Origin: Rhodoferax sp.
GTDB taxonomy: Bacteria; Pseudomonadota; Gammaproteobacteria; Burkholderiales; Burkholderiaceae_C
Direction: 5' to 3'
Assembly (NCBI GenBank): GCA_030833685.1
Contig: JAURGS010000038.1
Coordinates: 1 to 14,539 of the forward strand
DNA length: 14,539 nucleotides
The notes beneath the pieces are model-generated. The model was not told the origin of the DNA, did no database searches, and saw nothing but the letters and a program-made list of their open reading frames with translations. Numbering within the stretch: position 1 is the first letter of the stretch; every line of letters starts with the position of its first letter. The translations under genes and the position numbers were made by a program. Shown here in pieces: positions 5,147 to 10,973 of the stretch.

Positions 5147-5810
5147 CGTCGGGTCCCAAATCAGGGTCCCGCTCAAATAGATCGGGGGGAGGCTCTGCCA
5201 CGGGCGGCGTAAAAGCAGGGTCTTGCTCACGGGCAACAGTGTCCAGGACAGTGCCGGTATCGGCGTCAATGATGGCCGAAGGCGGCGGTCCACCGTAAAG
5301 CTTCTTCAGTTCGTCAAGCTTGCGCTGGACTTCCTCTTTCGACATGGAATCAATGGTCCCGTGGCGAATTTCCTTCCGATCGACATAGATCGACCCCAGG
5401 GCCTGCCCCCGGCGATACTCCGCCTGGACAGCAGCAGCATACGCTCCGGCCTCCAAGGCCTTGTCCCGGATGAGCTGAAGGTCCCGCATGTGCCGCTCAT
5501 AGCTGGTGTTGTACTTCGAGTTCAACTCGGCGCGGTAGGCCTGAATCGCCGCGACCACGTGAGGATTGATTTCCGGGTTTGTCAACTTCCAGGCCATGAC
5601 AGAGGCGGACGTATCCTTGTACCCCGCTCGGATCGCCGCCTCTTTCAGCGTGACCCGGCCATCGCCCGAGACATACTCGGTGACAAACTTCCATTCCTTG
5701 GCGTTCAGGGTCTTGCGCTGCTTGCGCAGCGGAGCGACTTCCCGGGACATCCGGGTACGCGCCTTGTCTGGAACGACCGGAGGGACGTTCCAGACGTCCT
5801 TCTTGGTCAT
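5136..5810 (-). CDS. terS: Terminase small subunit
   Basis: The 224-residue product recognises phage DNA and loads the large subunit. Residues 34-95 resemble the Terminase_2-type DNA-binding region: TLNAKEWKFVTEYVS, KEAAIRAGYKDTSASVMAWK and LTNPEINPHVVAAI. A helical central oligomerisation segment follows (YERHMRDLQLIRDKALEAGAYAAA), with a segment rich in Lys and Glu (160-172) and an acidic, proline-rich tail that may contact the large subunit. The ATG at 5810 is preceded by GGAGGG about 7 bases upstream and overlaps the previous stop as TGATG. An open frame upstream to 5867 is not needed. The gene lies more than 4 kb from terL rather than next to it. Confidence 0.9.
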   Translation of the reverse strand: MTKKDVWNVPPVVPDKARTRMSREVAPLRKQRKTLNAKEWKFVTEYVSGDGRVTLKEAAIRAGYKDTSASVMAWKLTNPEINPHVVAAIQAYRAELNSKYNTSYERHMRDLQLIRDKALEAGAYAAAVQAEYRRGQALGSIYVDRKEIRHGTIDSMSKEEVQRKLDELKKLYGGPPPSAIIDADTGTVLDTVAREQDPAFTPPVAEPPPDLFERDPDLGPDDEA

Positions 5811-6040
5811 CAGGCAACCCTCCACAGGCGCCAACCCTGCGGAACCTTGCGCATCGAAAAACGCCACGCCGGGGCCCTACGGGCGACAAACCGCAGGGAC
5901 GACACCCGGGCTGATTCTGCTTTCTGTTTTTCGGTGAACAGGATGCTATCGCCCACCCCCATGTCCTGGAACGGGTACTTGATCATCCGCATGCTCGGGG
6001 GCAGTGAAACCCCCTTTTCGATCTCCATCATCGTGTTCAT
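5810..6040 (-). CDS. Small KYPF-type phage protein, first gene of the leftward unit
   Basis: The product has the signature of a widespread small phage family of unknown function (possibly DUF7303): MEIEKGVSLPP, then KYPFQDMGVGDSILF, then the C-terminal MRKVPQGWRLWRVA. The fold is probably all-beta. I place the start at the ATG at 6040 (76 residues); ATGs at 6031 and 6028 are equally consistent with relatives, and a TTG at 6088 would put the promoter -35 inside the gene. No strong Shine-Dalgarno is visible. Its stop overlaps the terS start (TGATG), so the order KYPF protein, terS, nuclease reads as one unit. Confidence 0.75.
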   Translation of the reverse strand: MNTMMEIEKGVSLPPSMRMIKYPFQDMGVGDSILFTEKQKAESARVSSLRFVARRAPAWRFSMRKVPQGWRLWRVA

Positions 6041-6059
6041 CCAGTAACAGAACTGACCG

Positions 6060-6088
6060 ATGGTAGCGGCAGTAACCAGCAGTGTCAA
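6060..6088 (-). promoter_or_regulatory. Leftward sigma70-like promoter for the terS unit
   Basis: A perfect -35 TTGACA (6088-6083), a 17-base spacer and a -10 TACCAT (6065-6060, four of six consensus bases) lie about 20 bases before the ATG at 6040. The leader lacks the AGAAAGGATAG motif. Confidence 0.55.
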
Positions 6089-6114
6089 CCCAGGGCGGCC
6101 GCAGCCCCTTCGAG

Positions 6115-6142
6115 GGCCCTATATAGACTTTTTTGGGGTCAT
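6115..6142 (-). repeat. Left arm of the outward-facing inverted repeat
   Basis: On the minus strand the arm reads ATGACCCC, six A, GTCTATA (6142-6122), then TAGGGCC. The 21 bases 6122-6142 are identical to the reverse complement of 6310-6330. Similarity continues outward to 6115 with small indels, so the conserved unit is about 27 bases. Read outward it ends in TATAGGG, pointing toward the leftward genes. Confidence 0.9.
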
Positions 6143-6253
6143 CATTGATTTCAAAAATAAAAAAAAGCACTCGCGAAACCCCCCTGAAAAAATTACTCCC
6201 GTCAACTCCCCGTGATGTCTCGTAATGCTCTAACCCCTTGATTTCATTCACTT

Positions 6254-6280
6254 ATTACGCCCATCACGTCATTACGCCCA
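6254..6280 (+). repeat. Direct repeat ATTACGCCCA, 17-base period
   Basis: ATTACGCCCA occurs at 6254-6263 and 6271-6280. A related inverted element, CGTGATGTCTCGTAAT (6211-6226), is the reverse complement of an ATTACG...ATCACG word like 6254-6268. They lie between the two inverted-repeat arms and could be binding sites for a regulator or replication initiator. Confidence 0.65.
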
Positions 6281-6309
6281 ATCTCACGAAAAAAAAAATA
6301 AAAACATAC

Positions 6310-6336
6310 ATGACCCCAAAAAAGTCTATAGGGACC
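6310..6336 (+). repeat. Right arm of the outward-facing inverted repeat
   Basis: On the plus strand the arm reads ATGACCCC, six A, GTCTATA, then GGGACC. Read outward it ends in CTATAGGGA, pointing toward the rightward genes. The identical CTATAGGGA end of T7-class RNA polymerase promoters raises the possibility that both arms are phage promoters; a transcription-factor site is the alternative. Confidence 0.9.
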
Positions 6337-6409
6337 TCCAAAATTGCATATCAACCGCCCCTCTTATGCTCACCCGCATCTAAAGACCCCCAAAACCCCC
6401 GGTCCGTGG

Positions 6410-6435
6410 TCCTTGACCCCTGCTCCTTGACCCCT
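6410..6435 (+). repeat. Direct repeat TCCTTGACCCCT, 14-base period
   Basis: TCCTTGACCCCT occurs at 6410-6421 and again at 6424-6435 with two bases between the copies. It lies in the C-rich tract upstream of the rightward promoter. Confidence 0.75.
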
Positions 6436-6451
6436 TCCCCTCCTCCCTCCC
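6431..6451 (-). other. G-quadruplex motif on the minus strand
   Basis: C-runs at 6431-6434, 6437-6440, 6445-6447 and 6449-6451 give four G-runs of three or more on the minus strand, separated by 1-4 bases. This fits the simple G3+N1-7 rule for intramolecular G-quadruplexes. Another pair of G5 runs lies nearby at about 6388-6401. Confidence 0.6.
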
Positions 6452-6497
6452 GCCATAGGTACTTTCCCTAGTCCCGTGTTTTTCTTCGTAACCCCCA

Positions 6498-6526
6498 TTG
6501 ACATCTTGTCTTACACATCGTAGACT
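6498..6526 (+). promoter_or_regulatory. Rightward sigma70 promoter for the small-gene operon
   Basis: A perfect -35 TTGACA (6498-6503), a 17-base spacer and a -10 TAGACT (6521-6526) predict a start near 6533. The roughly 50-base leader ends with AGAAAGGATAG (6567-6577), six bases before the ATG at 6584. It is a strong consensus match and the only plausible host-type promoter for the operon from 6584 to 10973. Confidence 0.85.
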
Positions 6527-6583
6527 CCTGCTCGTACGTTTCCCGTTCGTTATCAACTACACATCCAGAAAGGATAGAGCTAC

Positions 6584-6835
6584 ATGACACGTATCACCTA
6601 TGTCGGAGGGGGCTCTCCGGAGTTGTCCACCGTGGTCCATGACACCAACAGTTTGTTGGAGTTTTCGCAGTCTTATTTTCCTGACGTGGGGGCGGCTGTG
6701 CCGGCGCATGTTTTGGCGCTGACGACGTTGGCGTTTAGTTTGGGGTTGCCTTTGGAGGTGCTTGTCGAGGGCATTGAGGGTGCGTATCGTGATTTAGCTG
6801 CTGGGCAGCGGGGAGAGAGCAATGTTTCACACTGA
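6584..6835 (+). CDS. Small phage protein of unknown function, 83 residues
   Basis: This is the first gene of the rightward operon, preceded by the shared leader AGAAAGGATAG. The product starts MTRITYVGGGSPEL. Its middle part (VPAHVLALTTLAFSLGLPLE) is hydrophobic but contains Pro and His, so a buried helix is more likely than a membrane span. I do not recognise the family. The gene is rich in G and T at wobble positions compared with genes after 7320. It overlaps the next gene by 14 bases. Confidence 0.7.
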   Translation: MTRITYVGGGSPELSTVVHDTNSLLEFSQSYFPDVGAAVPAHVLALTTLAFSLGLPLEVLVEGIEGAYRDLAAGQRGESNVSH

Positions 6836-7019
6836 TGGGCAGCGGGTGCCTCCGCTCAATACGGGCAAGGTCAAGATTGGGGTGTTTTACGTGCCTCCTG
6901 TTCGGTGGTCCCCGAGCCGTGATGCGTACGACTTGCAGAGTGCTTTGTTGGCGCGGCCTGGGGTGCGCCCGTCTTTTTGGGTGCGTTTGTATGCTTATTT
7001 CTTTCGGGGGGCTGTATGA
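6822..7019 (+). CDS. Small phage protein of unknown function, 65 residues
   Basis: The product begins MFHTDGQRVPPLNTGKVKIG. It has a beta-like stretch (KVKIGVFYVPP) and a basic, aromatic C-terminus (FWVRLYAYFFRGAV) that could touch the membrane. GGGGAGAG lies about 8 bases before the ATG. It overlaps both neighbours and ends in ATGA. No family recognised. Confidence 0.65.
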   Translation: MFHTDGQRVPPLNTGKVKIGVFYVPPVRWSPSRDAYDLQSALLARPGVRPSFWVRLYAYFFRGAV

Positions 7020-7303
7020 CTACACCGGAAAATCAGCGGCATTTGCGCGAGGGGCTGGTGCTGGTTTATTTTGACAGTGATGATTTGGGCGTTGAGTTGC
7101 GGTGTTGGTTTGACTATGAGCCGCCGGAGCGTGGGGATCGGGAGGATGGGGTGCAGATGTCGCCTGATTACCCGGCCATGTGGACTTTGTGCCATGTGTA
7201 TTTGCCTGGGAGCACTGTTGACATTGCACCGGTGATGTCGTCGGAGCGTTTGTCGGAGATTGAGGAATATGCGGCCGAGGGCGGTGAGCCTTGGTATTTT
7301 TAA
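7016..7303 (+). CDS. Small acidic phage protein of unknown function, 95 residues
   Basis: The start MTTPENQRHLREG is at the ATGA overlap with the previous stop; an upstream in-frame ATG at 6977 is less likely because it lies deep in the previous gene. The product is acidic (YFDSDDLGVELRCWFDYEPPERGDRED) and ends in EYAAEGGEPWYF. It may be a small beta-rich protein. I do not recognise a family. Confidence 0.7.
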   Translation: MTTPENQRHLREGLVLVYFDSDDLGVELRCWFDYEPPERGDREDGVQMSPDYPAMWTLCHVYLPGSTVDIAPVMSSERLSEIEEYAAEGGEPWYF

Positions 7304-7318
7304 CTTTGGGGGATTGTT

Positions 7319-7510
7319 ATGGAAGACGATTTGAAGGACGTGCTCAAGATCACGATGGAGCAGGACGGTTGCTACATCGAGGTGGTGGTGCCTGTGGTGA
7401 GCTTGCCTCCGGTGATGGACATGAAGGAGTACATGCGCAATACCGGCGCGGACATGTATGCCCGGCTGCTGTACATGATGCAAAAGGCCGAGAAGGGGGA
7501 GCAGGAATGA
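7319..7510 (+). CDS. Small phage protein of unknown function, 63 residues
   Basis: The product starts MEDDLKDVLKITMEQDG. A beta pair (CYIEVVVPVVSL) is followed by a helix (MDMKEYMRNTGADMYARLLYMMQKAEKG). GGGGG lies 7 bases before the ATG. Base composition shifts here from the T/G-rich style of the first three genes to the GC-rich style of the rest. It ends in ATGA with the next gene. Confidence 0.7.
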   Translation: MEDDLKDVLKITMEQDGCYIEVVVPVVSLPPVMDMKEYMRNTGADMYARLLYMMQKAEKGEQE

Positions 7511-7767
7511 CGTCCGAGCGCACACCTGTCGCGTGGCTCGCGGTCAATGCTGTGGGCCACAGGTACCTGCGGTTCAAGCGCCCCGAGGTGGCTGTTGATC
7601 CGGCCCCGCTGCCTTTGTGCCTGGATCAGGACCGGCAGGCGCTCTGGGGTGCGCTGTACCGCATTCGCACGCATGCACTGCAGGCCCAAGCGGCGCCCGG
7701 CTTTGCCAAGGACCAGTGCCGGGAAATCATGCAGATCGCCGAAGAGGCGCTGGGAGGCCAGAAGTGA
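7507..7767 (+). CDS. Small phage protein of unknown function, 86 residues
   Basis: The start MTSERTPVAWLAVNAVGHRY is fixed by the ATGA overlap and by GGGGGAGCAGGA upstream. The N-terminal pattern, PVAW followed by GH and a short strand (RYLRF), is common among small phage proteins. The C-terminal half is a helix with a single Cys (DQCREIMQIAEEAL). Function unknown. Confidence 0.75.
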   Translation: MTSERTPVAWLAVNAVGHRYLRFKRPEVAVDPAPLPLCLDQDRQALWGALYRIRTHALQAQAAPGFAKDQCREIMQIAEEALGGQK

Positions 7768-8030
7768 CCGAACTCAAGCCCGAGCACACATCCCGTCTGC
7801 AGTTTCGCCCTGATCCTCGGCCCAAGGACATGGAGCCGATGCGCATGGAGCCTGAGGTGAGGCAGGGGATGGAGAAGATTGCCCTGTCCATCTTCACCGA
7901 CATGACCAACTCAGGCGCATCGTTGCAGCAGACGCTGGCGGCGATCTACCTGTCCGGCGTGCAAAACACCATCGCTGCGATCAAGGAAGCGCAGACCGAT
8001 GCCCTCAAGAAAGTGAGAAAGAGCAAATGA
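7764..8030 (+). CDS. Small phage protein of unknown function, 88 residues
   Basis: A GTG start at 7764 is used in the GTGA overlap, with GGAGG nine bases upstream. After an unstructured N-terminus rich in Met, Pro and Arg, residues 32-85 are two or three amphipathic helices (RQGMEKIALSIFTDMTN, LQQTLAAIYLSGVQNTI, AAIKEAQTDALKKVRKSK). Its tail is basic. No family recognised. Confidence 0.7.
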   Translation: MTELKPEHTSRLQFRPDPRPKDMEPMRMEPEVRQGMEKIALSIFTDMTNSGASLQQTLAAIYLSGVQNTIAAIKEAQTDALKKVRKSK

Positions 8031-8389
8031 CCCCTTTGAAATTCTTCTGCTTCCACCAGAACAACTCCGGCGGCATGTTCGTTGTGAACAAAAAGGTCAC
8101 GCACTACGTGATCGTTGAAGCGGCGGACGCGGCGCATGCCAACGTGCTCGCGCAGGGCCTGGGCATCTACTTCAACGGCTGCAATGACGGCACGGACTGC
8201 GAGTGCTGCGGAGACCGCTGGTATCCCGTTGATGGCGCGGGCGATCCCTCTCCAATGATCTACCGCGAGCCTGCAGACAAGGCGGCCAAGGACTCCTGGT
8301 TCGCGAGCCCCGGTTCGCCCGTCTGCTACATCTACCACTTCGACGGGACCAAAGAGACCATCCTGAAACCGGCCAAGGAGGCGGCATGA
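8027..8389 (+). CDS. HQNNSGG-type small phage protein
   Basis: The 120-residue product carries the hallmark of a widespread phage family of unknown function (possibly DUF7296): FCFHQNNSGGMFVV at 7-20, VIVEAADAAHANVLAQ at 28-43, GIYFNG at 46-51, and DCECCGDRW at 57-65. The four Cys residues (52, 58, 60, 61) could bind a metal. It starts in an ATGA overlap with GAGAAAGAG upstream. Its role in infection is not known. Confidence 0.88.
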   Translation: MTPLKFFCFHQNNSGGMFVVNKKVTHYVIVEAADAAHANVLAQGLGIYFNGCNDGTDCECCGDRWYPVDGAGDPSPMIYREPADKAAKDSWFASPGSPVCYIYHFDGTKETILKPAKEAA

Positions 8390-8592
8390 CTGAACGCAAC
8401 ACCGGAGGCCCGGCCTTCCCATCTGACGCGCCTCAAAACTTTGAAGGAATGACCCTGCGCGACTACTTCGCGGCCAAGGCGATGCAGGGGCTGATTCACC
8501 ATTTCGATTTCGGCACGTTCCGTGACGACCCAAAACGTCTTGCCATGTGGGCATATGACGCCGCCGACGCCATGCTGGAGGCCCGCAGGTGA
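8386..8592 (+). CDS. DYFAAKAMQ-type small phage protein
   Basis: The 68-residue product contains GGPAFP and GMTLRDYFAAKAMQGLI, a motif set found in many small phage and prophage proteins of unknown function, and ends in the helix AYDAADAMLEARR. It has a strong AAGGAGG site and an ATGA overlap with the previous gene. I cannot assign a role. Confidence 0.85.
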   Translation: MTERNTGGPAFPSDAPQNFEGMTLRDYFAAKAMQGLIHHFDFGTFRDDPKRLAMWAYDAADAMLEARR

Positions 8593-8927
8593 AACGCCTA
8601 ATCCTCATCGCCGCGCTGCTTGGCGGCACTGCCCACGCGGAGTTCTACAGTGGCAACCAACTGCTCAACCTGATGAACGGCTCCAACATGGAGCAGATGC
8701 ACGCGCTGGGCTACGTGGTGGGCATTGCTGACGTCTGGACGGGCGTGCGTGTCTGTGCTCCGTCTGGCAGCGGCGGGATCAACGCCGGGCAGGTCAACGA
8801 TGTGGTCAAGCAGTACCTCACGAGCAACCCTCACCTGCGCCACCAGACAGCCGACGGACTCACCCTCACCGCTCTGAGCAACGTCTGGCCCTGCGCGAAC
8901 CGTAGCAACGGTGGGAGGCAGCTATGA
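8589..8927 (+). CDS. Exported Rap1a/Tai-like protein
   Basis: A GTG start at 8589 has GGAGG 8 bases upstream. The 112-residue product has a signal peptide (MKRLILIAALLGGTAHA, cut expected after AHA, residue 17) and a mature domain resembling the Rap1a/Tai immunity family: FYSGNQLLNLMN, ALGYVVGIADVW, VCAPSG, QVNDVVKQYLTSNPHLRH, then ALSNVWPC. Cys56 and Cys102 could form a disulfide in the periplasm. Known members bind and block type VI secretion amidases or peptidoglycan hydrolases. In a phage it could protect the infected cell's wall or control its own lysis; this is inference. Confidence 0.85.
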   Translation: MKRLILIAALLGGTAHAEFYSGNQLLNLMNGSNMEQMHALGYVVGIADVWTGVRVCAPSGSGGINAGQVNDVVKQYLTSNPHLRHQTADGLTLTALSNVWPCANRSNGGRQL

Positions 8928-9160
8928 CCCGCGACGACATGATCCGCATGGCGCGGGAGGCTGGGATTTTTACTGGCGGGCATCCGATGAGTCCCTGGAG
9001 TGTGTATCCCAGCGACCTTGAACGATTCGCCGCCCTTGTCGCCGCGCATGAACGAGAGATGTGTGCGGGATTGTGCGGGTGGAGAACTGGCGTCAGACCG
9101 GTTGATGCCGCCATTGAAACCTGCGCCGCCGCCATCCGCGCAAGAGGAGAAACGAAATGA
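8924..9160 (+). CDS. MTRDD/REAG-type small phage protein
   Basis: The 78-residue product follows a common phage pattern: MTRDDMIRMAREAGIF, then DLERFAALVAAHEREMCAGLC, then AAIETCAAAIRARG. It is mostly helical with three Cys. Function is unknown. It has ATGA coupling to the previous gene and GGGAGG upstream. The last codons carry the ribosome-binding site of the next gene. Confidence 0.85.
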   Translation: MTRDDMIRMAREAGIFTGGHPMSPWSVYPSDLERFAALVAAHEREMCAGLCGWRTGVRPVDAAIETCAAAIRARGETK

Positions 9161-9297
9161 ACTGGACACCCAGCATGCACGGCCGCGATGTCGTGGAGTT
9201 CACGTGGCTAGACCTGTTGAAGTTGGCGCTCGGCCGGTCGTTGAAAGACTCCGCCCTTATTGCCCGGCGAGTGGGCGTCAAAGGAGAAACGAAATGA
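9157..9297 (+). CDS. 46-residue phage protein of unknown function
   Basis: This short gene runs from the ATGA at 9157 to TGA at 9295-9297 and reads MNWTPSMHGRDVVEFTWLD followed by a basic helix (LLKLALGRSLKDSALIARRV). Its site AGGAGAAACGAA is identical to the one at the end of the gene. It bridges 8924-9160 and 9294-9527 without a gap, which supports it. No family recognised. Confidence 0.7.
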   Translation: MNWTPSMHGRDVVEFTWLDLLKLALGRSLKDSALIARRVGVKGETK

Positions 9298-9527
9298 CCC
9301 CCTACGAATCAGCAATGAAGCGCCTGTCTCTTGAGCGGGACATGGCTGTAGCGATGAACGCCATGTGGCGATACGTAGAAATAAAAGGATTTGACTTGGC
9401 TCTGGAGGCCCATTTCCTGTATTTGATGGCGCGGGATGAGTGGGATGAACTTTACTGGGAGAAGCCTCAAGCGCAGGAGTACTGGGCCATGTGGGACGCC
9501 ACCAATGGGAAGAGACGCGATGACTGA
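9294..9527 (+). CDS. Small phage protein of unknown function, 77 residues
   Basis: The start MTPYESAMKRLSLERDM is fixed by the ATGA overlap and AGGAGAAACGAA. The product is helical, acidic and rich in Met, Trp and Tyr (DEWDELYWEKPQAQEYWAMW). I do not recognise a family. Confidence 0.75.
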   Translation: MTPYESAMKRLSLERDMAVAMNAMWRYVEIKGFDLALEAHFLYLMARDEWDELYWEKPQAQEYWAMWDATNGKRRDD

Positions 9528-9747
9528 CCTCCATCAAGCCCTGAACCGCAGACCGATGACGCTGCGCCTGCTGCCTGTCGGGATGAGTTTCTACCTCATG
9601 CGTACTGGTGAGCGATTCAAGCTGGTGAGCGCAGGGCCGAGCGCCTTGGGCGGCTACAAGTACACCGTCCGCAGGGACAGCAGCGGCAAGGAATCCACCC
9701 TGCACCATTCTTGCAGGATTAAACCGATTGTGAGGGTGAAAGCATGA
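9520..9747 (+). CDS. Small phage protein of unknown function, 75 residues
   Basis: It starts at MTDLHQALNRRPMTLRL, 8 bases inside the previous gene, with GGAAGAG upstream. The pattern LRLLPVGMSFYLMRTGERF is a recurring phage motif and suggests a small beta-rich domain. The C-terminus is basic. It ends in ATGA with the next gene. Confidence 0.75.
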   Translation: MTDLHQALNRRPMTLRLLPVGMSFYLMRTGERFKLVSAGPSALGGYKYTVRRDSSGKESTLHHSCRIKPIVRVKA

Positions 9748-9923
9748 CCCGCCACCTGACCAATCAGGATGTGCCAATGCCCGCAGAGTACGAAGAGGAC
9801 ATGAGGCACTACCTGCCCGACGCGCCCCGTGCGCTGATTGTGGACGCATGGAAGCACAACGCCACGCCGCTGGAGGTCATGAGGCACTTGGACAAGCTGC
9901 GGGAGAAGAACAATGCCGACTGA
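9744..9923 (+). CDS. 59-residue phage protein of unknown function
   Basis: It begins in the ATGA at 9744 and reads MTRHLTNQDVPMPAEYEEDM, then a second acidic/basic helical half (ALIVDAWKHNATPLEVMRHL, then DKLREKNNAD). GAGGGTG precedes the start. It fills an otherwise empty 165 bases between two called genes. No family recognised. Confidence 0.7.
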   Translation: MTRHLTNQDVPMPAEYEEDMRHYLPDAPRALIVDAWKHNATPLEVMRHLDKLREKNNAD

Positions 9924-10173
9924 GAAAGAACTCTTAGCCTTGTGCCTGCGCTGGATACAGAACCCGCAGGGTGATGCGTTTGACAAAGCGATGCTCATCG
10001 AAGCCATCAAAGCCAAGCTAGAGCCTGAGCCGCGCGAGTGGGTGGGGCTGGAACTGTCGGAGATGGATGAGATCATCGACGGCAACATGACCATCACCGA
10101 TTCGAAACTGCGAGACGCGGTCTATGCCGTGGTCCTTGACACAATGACAACGCTTATGGAGAAGAACACATGA
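9913..10173 (+). CDS. Small phage protein of unknown function, 86 residues
   Basis: It starts MPTEKELLALCLRWIQ, 11 bases inside the previous gene, with GGGAGAAG upstream. The product is mainly helical and acidic: DKAMLIEAIKAKLEPEPREW, then LELSEMDEIIDGN, then AVVLDTMTTLMEKN. No motif of known function. Confidence 0.75.
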   Translation: MPTEKELLALCLRWIQNPQGDAFDKAMLIEAIKAKLEPEPREWVGLELSEMDEIIDGNMTITDSKLRDAVYAVVLDTMTTLMEKNT

Positions 10174-10409
10174 CAGACAACATCAAACCCTTTTTAAAAG
10201 CTACCACACGAGACAACACGGATGCGGTGCGGATGCTGGAGCAGTGGCTGGAGGATGCCAAGGCAGGCGAGCTTGTAACCGTGGGATTGATTGGCAAGCG
10301 CGTAGGTGGGGAATGGCAAACTGGCATGAGCAGCAGCCAGAACCAATTAGAGGACGCGGCCATGCTGATCGAGCTAGGGATGCGCCGCCTTGGATTTGCA
10401 CAACGATAG
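10170..10409 (+). CDS. Small phage protein of unknown function, 79 residues
   Basis: It starts MTDNIKPFLKATTRDNTDAV in an ATGA overlap with GGAG upstream. A helix (VRMLEQWLEDAKAGEL) leads into VTVGLIGKRVGGEWQTGMS, then QLEDAAMLIELGMRRLGF. The last part is a common small-phage-protein ending. Function unknown. Confidence 0.75.
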   Translation: MTDNIKPFLKATTRDNTDAVRMLEQWLEDAKAGELVTVGLIGKRVGGEWQTGMSSSQNQLEDAAMLIELGMRRLGFAQR

Positions 10410-10420
10410 GAGAAAAACAC

Positions 10421-10612
10421 ATGACCCACCCAACACAACACGTGCTGCCCGGCAACTTGATCAAGCAGCTGGCGCATCGATTCAAGATATGCGCTAAGTG
10501 CAAGCAGAACCGGCCCCCGGAAGGCGGCATTGAGATGGGCCCTGAGCGGTGGTACTGCGCTGGTTGTTGGACGCTACGGGCCACCAAAACGCCTAAGGGG
10601 ACACGCATATGA
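10421..10612 (+). CDS. Small zinc-ribbon-like phage protein, 63 residues
   Basis: The start MTHPTQHVLPGN is 11 bases past the previous stop with a clear AGGAG. The CxxC pairs Cys24/Cys27 (ICAKC) and Cys46/Cys49 (YCAGC), 18 residues apart, suggest one zinc ribbon. Partner and role are unknown; it may bind nucleic acid or a host protein. Confidence 0.7.
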   Translation: MTHPTQHVLPGNLIKQLAHRFKICAKCKQNRPPEGGIEMGPERWYCAGCWTLRATKTPKGTRI

Positions 10613-10794
10613 AATGGAAGGCCTGGAACGTGAGCCATTGGGTGTTGGAAGCGGACGATGGCGAGGTGCTCGATGAAGTGATGCGCAACCACATGAACGA
10701 TCTGTTCGTGGTCAAGAGCACCCAGAAAACCTACACGTCAGAAAAAGCCGCCAAGGCTGCTGCTGAGAAGGGTAAGAAGGAGGCGCCCAAGTGA
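10609..10794 (+). CDS. Small basic phage protein of unknown function, 61 residues
   Basis: The product begins MKWKAWNVSHWVLEADDGEV and ends in a Lys/Ala-rich helix (EKAAKAAAEKGKKEAPK) typical of proteins that bind nucleic acid loosely. It has ATGA coupling to the previous gene and GTGA coupling to the next. No family recognised. Confidence 0.7.
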   Translation: MKWKAWNVSHWVLEADDGEVLDEVMRNHMNDLFVVKSTQKTYTSEKAAKAAAEKGKKEAPK

Positions 10795-10973
10795 CCGGCC
10801 GTGATCTTGAACGCTACATCGAATTCGACCTGGGAACGACGCGCAAAGAGTTTGCAAAGCTGCTGGACGTGACCTACCGCACCGTCTGCCGTTGGATCAA
10901 CGGAGAAGTGCCCGTCCCTCGCACAGTTGAAATTATTGTGAAGTCCGACTGCATACGTGTTGACAACCAATAA
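10791..10973 (+). CDS. Small helix-turn-helix transcription regulator
   Basis: A GTG start at 10791 (GTGA overlap) is preceded by AAGGAGG. The 60-residue product has an XRE/Cro-like helix-turn-helix at about residues 17-38, TRKEFAKLLDVTYRTVCRWI followed by NGE, and a short C-terminal strand. It is single-domain, so it likely acts as a dimeric repressor or activator. It is the last gene before a strong promoter (10960-10988), whose -35 lies inside its final codons. This suggests autoregulation or a switch between the two rightward units. Whether it binds the palindromes at the leftward promoters is unknown. Confidence 0.82.
   Translation: MTGRDLERYIEFDLGTTRKEFAKLLDVTYRTVCRWINGEVPVPRTVEIIVKSDCIRVDNQ

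Larger units (their letters stand above)
6041..6583. other. Divergent gene-free control region, candidate origin or transcription hub
   Basis: This interval separates all leftward from all rightward genes. It contains both divergent promoters, a 21-bp inverted repeat pair, long A-runs (about 6154-6166 and 6288-6305), short direct repeats and a C-rich tract. The plus strand is strongly depleted of G: hand counts for 6361-6480 give 17 G and 55 C, while 6661-6780 just beyond gives 47 G and 22 C. Open frames here (for example 6238-6471) have no ribosome-binding site and low-complexity products, so I call no gene. Confidence 0.7.

Noticed and set aside
5810..6088. TTG start at 6088 for the KYPF-type protein
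   Set aside because: The TTG is part of a perfect -35 TTGACA, and the extra 16 residues are unlike the family's N-terminus.
5946..6251. Leftward open frame of 101 residues across the control region
   Set aside because: It overlaps the KYPF-type gene in another frame, lacks a ribosome-binding site, and runs through A-rich repeats and the left inverted-repeat arm.
6152..6310. CRISPR-like array from short repeats
   Set aside because: The repeats are 9-10 bases, only two copies each, with no regular spacers and no cas genes.
6122..6330. Invertible DNA segment between the two inverted-repeat arms
   Set aside because: No recombinase gene is in the window and the arms show no typical invertase core; outward promoters or regulator sites fit better, though inversion is not excluded.
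6238..6471. Rightward open frame of 77 residues in the control region
   Set aside because: No ribosome-binding site, a Pro/Ser/Lys-rich translation of low-complexity DNA, and it covers the right repeat arm and G-quadruplex motif.
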